From Methanosaeta sp. NSP1 (lineage in GTDB: Archaea > Halobacteriota > Methanosarcinia > Methanotrichales > Methanotrichaceae), in NCBI GenBank assembly GCA_002256595.1, contig NOLC01000086.1, positions 1-9,226 of the forward strand: a stretch of 9,226 bases of DNA, given 5' to 3'. The translations under genes and the position numbers were made by a program. The notes under the pieces are model-generated. The model was not told the DNA's origin. It made no database searches and saw nothing but the letters and a program-made list of their open reading frames with translations. Positions 6,096 through 9,226 of this stretch are shown one piece after another; position 1 is the stretch's first letter; each line of letters opens with the position of its first letter.

Positions 6096-8465
6096 TTATC
6101 CCTTATACTCCCCGCCCACAAGCTCCCGGATGCGCTCTGCGATCTTGGGCCCCACCAGGGCTACACCTTTCAGCTCCTCCTCAGAGGCTATCATCACCCT
6201 CTCTATGGATCCGAAGTGCCGCAGCAGGTTCCGAGCCACCCTCGGACCAACGCTGGGTATGGCGGAGATGAGATACTCCTGCTGCTCCTTTAGCGTCCTG
6301 GCCGTCTTGTGGCCGTGCGCCTTGGGCTCACGGCCTTCCTTCTTTTCCCGCCGCACCAGCAGGGCGATGATCCTGGCGGTTTCATCCTGGTTCTCGGCCG
6401 GGATTATAGGAACCCCATAGTCCACAGCCACCGAGGCCATGGCTCCCTGGCTCATCTGAGTGCCGTAGAAGTCCCTACCCTCTAAAATCAAGATTGGCCG
6501 GTCGTAGGTCCTGGCCAGGTCAGCCATCTGCCGGAAGAGGTTCCTCTGGGGGTCAATGATGGAGGCCACGAAATCCTGAGCTGTCTTGCGCTCCACCGCC
6601 ACCCGCTCGCTGATGACATAGTCGCCTACCTCCAGATTACGAAGCGTCACCTCCAGGCCCATGCTCTCCAGCAGCTTGGCCATATCCCTCTCTCTATAGT
6701 CCACAAATACAGATCCAGGACTTTCAGAGGAAGATTCTGCAGCCGTGCCGCCTGCCTCTCCCTTAATATGCTCTTCCCGGCCAGCCTCTCTCTCTTCCGC
6801 CTCTTTCCTCTGCCCTTCCGCCCAGTCCCCGATCTGCTCTCCCCTCTTCCTGCCTGCATGGCTGGGGGCATCCGCCTCGGATAAGGCAGCCTCCTCCTCT
6901 ATCTGAGTTCGGCAAGGGCGGCCCTCCTCTGGCCTGGGCAGAACATCCCCGCTCATGTCCCTGATCTGCCGGTTCATGGTCTTCTCTTTGCGCTCAGATA
7001 TCCAGTAATAGGCCTCATCGCGGGTGCCTTTGGCCATCAGCACCATCACCCGGCCCGCCCTGGCCCGGCCGGTCCTGCCCTTGCGCTGGATGCTGCGGAT
7101 CTCGGAGGGGACAGGCTCATAGAATAAAACCAGGTCCGTGGCCGGGATATCTATCCCCTCCTCGCCCACCGATGTGGCTATGAGAACATTGAACTCGCCA
7201 GCCCGAAACTTCTGCAGTATCTCGGCCTGCTTTTTCTGGCTCAACCCCTCATCACGATCCCGGCTGGCCTGGCCCACAAAGCGCACCGCCCGGATGGCCG
7301 ATTCGCCCCTCAGAAATTGGAGGAGGGATGTGGCCGTATCCCTGTAGTTGGTGAAGACCATGATCCTCGAATCCGGATTGGCCTCGATCTGCTCCAGAAT
7401 TATCCTTCTGGCTGCGGCAGGCTTGGGATGCTCTACCTTGAGATCGGCCAGGGCCACCATAACCTGCCGAAACCTGGGGTCCTGCATTATCCGGCGCGAT
7501 GCCTTGGAGCCGCTTCGGGAGAGCGACTCACCCTCCAGCCTCTGAAAATACCTGGCCAATGCATCCGGCCCCTGCGTCTCGGCCAGCTCCACAGCATGAT
7601 AGAGCTTGAGTATCTCCGCCAAAAGCGATATGGCCGCAAAAGTGCTTTTATTGGCCGAAACCCTGGCCGAAGACATCAGAGATGCCTGCAAGCCCAGCAG
7701 CTCCTTCTTGGATGATTTTATGTTTATGCGAAGCGGGCTTGCCCCCAGCCGGTTCAGGTCATCAATTCTAATCTGGAGAATCTCCTCAATGGAGGCGCGG
7801 ATGGCGAGAAGCTCCCTGGGAACTACCAGCTTCACCCATTCGATATCCCTCTCGTGAACAAATAAAGCAACATCCGGATCACTCTCAGTCCTGGTCTGGA
7901 TCCTCTCAATCCCCAGGTTGCTGCAGATCTCCGCAATCTTCTCGCTCTGGCTGCCAGGGCTGGCAGTGATTCCCAGTACCAGAGGGCTCTTAGCCTCGCG
8001 GCGATAGCGGTCGGCGATATAGACATAGGCATAGCCTCCCACCGCCCGGTGGGCCTCGTCGAATATGATCAGCGAGACCTCGGCAAGATCGATTCTGCGG
8101 GAGAGGAGATCGTTTTCTATCACCTGGGGCGTGGAGACCACAATATAGCCCCGGCTCCACAGCTCCATCCTGCTCTCCGGCGTTCTCTCTCCGGTCATCA
8201 TCACCACTGCATCCCTATCCCGCAGCACACGCTGCAGGAATGATGCATGCTGATCCACCAGGGGCTTGGTCGGCGCCAGGAAGAGGACCTTGCCCTTATC
8301 CATTCTGGCCAAAAGCACCATCAGGGCGATGACGGTCTTGCCCAGGCCGGTGGGCACCACTATCAGGCTGGAGGCCTGCAGGGCCTGAGAGGCCAGATCC
8401 ATCTGGAAGAGCCTCTTTTCCACTGTCTGCGGCAGCAAGCGGGGATGCTCCAGATATGCGGGCAT
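6096..8465 (-). CDS. hef: Hef helicase-nuclease (XPF/Mus81/FANCM family)
   Basis: Hef unwinds and cuts branched DNA, such as stalled forks and Holliday-like junctions, during archaeal replication restart and repair. All three expected modules are seen in 789 residues, normal for euryarchaeal Hef. The SF2 helicase has Walker A PTGLGKT (38-44), DEAH (136-139), GITASPG (165-171), a helical insertion (about 215-340), and motif [10 protein letters not shown] (460-467). A charged, low-complexity linker (about 505-585) follows. The ERCC4 nuclease has VFVDYRE (586-592), GDYVI (614-618) and the catalytic VERKTAQDF (624-632), all acidic residues intact. Tandem helix-hairpin-helix motifs close the protein ([13 protein letters not shown] about 736-748, [10 protein letters not shown] about 770-779). 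The start [12 protein letters not shown] matches the usual N-terminus (xxEHPxLxPxTVExRxxQ). No ribosome binding site precedes it. The gene is transcribed alone, away from the right-hand secreted-protein gene. Identification is secure; in vivo partners such as PCNA are known for the family, not visible here. Confidence 0.96.
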   Translation of the reverse strand: MPAYLEHPRLLPQTVEKRLFQMDLASQALQASSLIVVPTGLGKTVIALMVLLARMDKGKVLFLAPTKPLVDQHASFLQRVLRDRDAVVMMTGERTPESRMELWSRGYIVVSTPQVIENDLLSRRIDLAEVSLIIFDEAHRAVGGYAYVYIADRYRREAKSPLVLGITASPGSQSEKIAEICSNLGIERIQTRTESDPDVALFVHERDIEWVKLVVPRELLAIRASIEEILQIRIDDLNRLGASPLRINIKSSKKELLGLQASLMSSARVSANKSTFAAISLLAEILKLYHAVELAETQGPDALARYFQRLEGESLSRSGSKASRRIMQDPRFRQVMVALADLKVEHPKPAAARRIILEQIEANPDSRIMVFTNYRDTATSLLQFLRGESAIRAVRFVGQASRDRDEGLSQKKQAEILQKFRAGEFNVLIATSVGEEGIDIPATDLVLFYEPVPSEIRSIQRKGRTGRARAGRVMVLMAKGTRDEAYYWISERKEKTMNRQIRDMSGDVLPRPEEGRPCRTQIEEEAALSEADAPSHAGRKRGEQIGDWAEGQRKEAEEREAGREEHIKGEAGGTAAESSSESPGSVFVDYRERDMAKLLESMGLEVTLRNLEVGDYVISERVAVERKTAQDFVASIIDPQRNLFRQMADLARTYDRPILILEGRDFYGTQMSQGAMASVAVDYGVPIIPAENQDETARIIALLVRREKKEGREPKAHGHKTARTLKEQQEYLISAIPSVGPRVARNLLRHFGSIERVMIASEEELKGVALVGPKIAERIRELVGGEYKG

Positions 8466-8489
8466 TAATTACCATTGCTGTTTTTCATT

Positions 8490-8500
8490 GTATTATATCT
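8490..8500 (-). promoter_or_regulatory. TATA box of hef, implying a near-leaderless mRNA
   Basis: On the minus strand the sequence reads AGATATAATAC, about 30 bases before the hef ATG at 8465. Transcription about 25 bases downstream would start near 8470, leaving about 5 bases of leader. This agrees with the lack of any Shine-Dalgarno motif before the ATG. The ten bases GATATAATAC recur on the same strand at 8644-8653 and could be a second, upstream promoter. Confidence 0.5.
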
Positions 8501-8733
8501 TCGTCTTTCGGACTAATGTACTGCATTCAGCGCGAAGTTCCCCTTCATCCTCTCAATTCTCCGCGAATCATCACCCCATGATTATGGCCCCTTCAGGACC
8601 GGACAATTTCGGCGATTGGTTCATTGATGCACATTTATTAATAGTATTATATCATTTCATCTATACTTTTCATGGCATCCACGCCTGGCGTTTTGACCGG
8701 ATCTGCCTTTGATCTGCAGTTCCAGCTCGGTTC

Positions 8734-8775
8734 AAAGGTTAAATTTATATAATATCAAAGTATCAGTTTGATAGA
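8734..8775 (+). promoter_or_regulatory. Strong archaeal promoter of the right-hand secreted-protein gene
   Basis: TTTATATA at 8744-8751 is a consensus archaeal TATA box, preceded by an A-rich BRE-like sequence (AAAGGTTAAA, 8734-8743). Transcription should start near 8773-8776, leaving a leader of roughly 75 bases before the ATG at 8848. A G-rich motif (AGGGGG, 8831-8836) about 11 bases before that ATG may serve as the ribosome binding site. The intact, strong promoter suggests the broken gene is still transcribed. Confidence 0.65.
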
Positions 8776-8847
8776 AGAGCTAAAAAAGGCTCATTTAGTG
8801 AAATAGCTCAATTTGATCGCTTAAAGAAAAAGGGGGCGAAAAGAAAA

Positions 8848-9226
8848 ATGAAGGGAGTAATAGTAGTAGTATCTGTACTGGTGCTTGCCCTGATGGGGGG
8901 TTGCGGCATTGTTCTCGCCAATCCACCACTGGTTCCACCATGTCAGCACATCGATAGTGGACAAGAAGATCGCTCTTGAGTACTACAACACCATGGCCGG
9001 TGATGGAGATCTGGAGCTCGACTCCGAGCATCTGTATTCCCAGAATCCGGAGAAGATCGCCAGAGAGATCGACGTGGTCAATAACGGCAAGAAGTCTGGC
9101 ATGAATCTGATTGAGACCACCAAGATGACCTATGCCGGCGACACGCCTCTGGTGGGCGGCAAGCTGCTCAATTCCAAGGCCTTCTATGGAGGCATTGGCG
9201 CTGAGGTTCAGGAGATGTTCTCGGTA
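8848..9226 (+). pseudogene. Secreted protein gene broken by a frameshift in a G6 run, cut by window end
   Basis: As given, the ATG at 8848 opens a 43-residue frame that stops at TGA 8977-8979. A second frame, one base over, is open from 8894 to the window end and reads as a normal soluble protein (VDKKIALEYYNTMAGDGDLE, then SEHLYSQNPEKIARE and later YAGDTPLVGGKLLNSKAFYG). Deleting one G from the six at 8895-8900 joins them: MKGVIVVVSVLVLALMGVAA followed by LFSPIHHWFHHVSTS and VDKK, a good signal peptide leading into the second frame. The shift could in principle lie anywhere from 8894 to 8976, but the G run is the obvious site. The rejoined product is at least 126 residues and continues beyond the window. 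I do not recognise the family; the signal peptide implies export, perhaps as a surface protein. In the unrepaired frame LMGGC looks like a lipobox, probably by chance. Confidence 0.7.

Noticed and set aside
8488..8712. A 74-codon plus-strand frame between hef and the right-hand gene
   Set aside because: It covers the hef promoter and a very AT-rich stretch, has no ribosome binding site, and shows no domain; intergenic DNA explains it better.
8875..8910. LMGGC as a lipoprotein lipobox in the 43-residue unrepaired frame
   Set aside because: The frame ends after 43 residues in unstructured sequence, and the single-G correction gives a far better exported protein, so the motif is probably accidental.

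Overview
The window looks like a chromosomal segment of a euryarchaeal methanogen of the Methanosarcinales or Methanomicrobiales type. A Methanothrix (Methanosaeta)-like genome fits best, but that is inference. The archaeal evidence is a 7S (SRP) RNA with an end-pairing helix 1, a Hef-type helicase-nuclease, TTTATATA-like TATA boxes about 25 bases before probable transcription starts, and an archaeal-type phosphoribulokinase. I see no tRNA, rRNA, CRISPR array or insertion sequence.

Left block (2-4306, plus strand): the C-terminal 1100 residues of a very large GH94 protein of the cyclic beta-1,2-glucan synthase / 1,2-beta-oligoglucan phosphorylase type, cut by the window edge. A phosphoribulokinase follows 21 bases later with its own ribosome binding site, so the two look like an operon. 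The kinase belongs to the reductive hexulose-phosphate pathway of methanogens. Glucose-1-phosphate released by a GH94 phosphorylase could feed the same sugar-phosphate pool, but this link is inferred from position alone.

Middle block (4342-5964): a small winged-helix protein on the minus strand converges on the kinase gene. It diverges from the SRP RNA gene (4652-4965, plus strand) across only about 50 bases that hold both promoters. Then come about 636 bases with no convincing gene but with a 9-bp inverted repeat and a 12-bp palindrome. A minus-strand gene for a 120-residue secreted, aromatic-rich protein with a repeated TKERLWA motif closes this block.

Right block (6096-9226): hef on the minus strand, apparently with almost no 5' leader. 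It is followed by a divergent promoter region and a plus-strand gene for a secreted protein. That last gene is broken by what looks like one extra G in a six-G run inside its signal peptide. Removing one G gives a continuous reading frame from 8848 to the window end. This could be a sequencing error, a decayed gene or a slippage switch. I did not find a clearly new multi-gene system; the most unusual points are the NdvB-like glucan enzyme in an archaeon next to a Rubisco-pathway kinase, the homopolymer frameshift, and the unknown repeat-bearing secreted protein.
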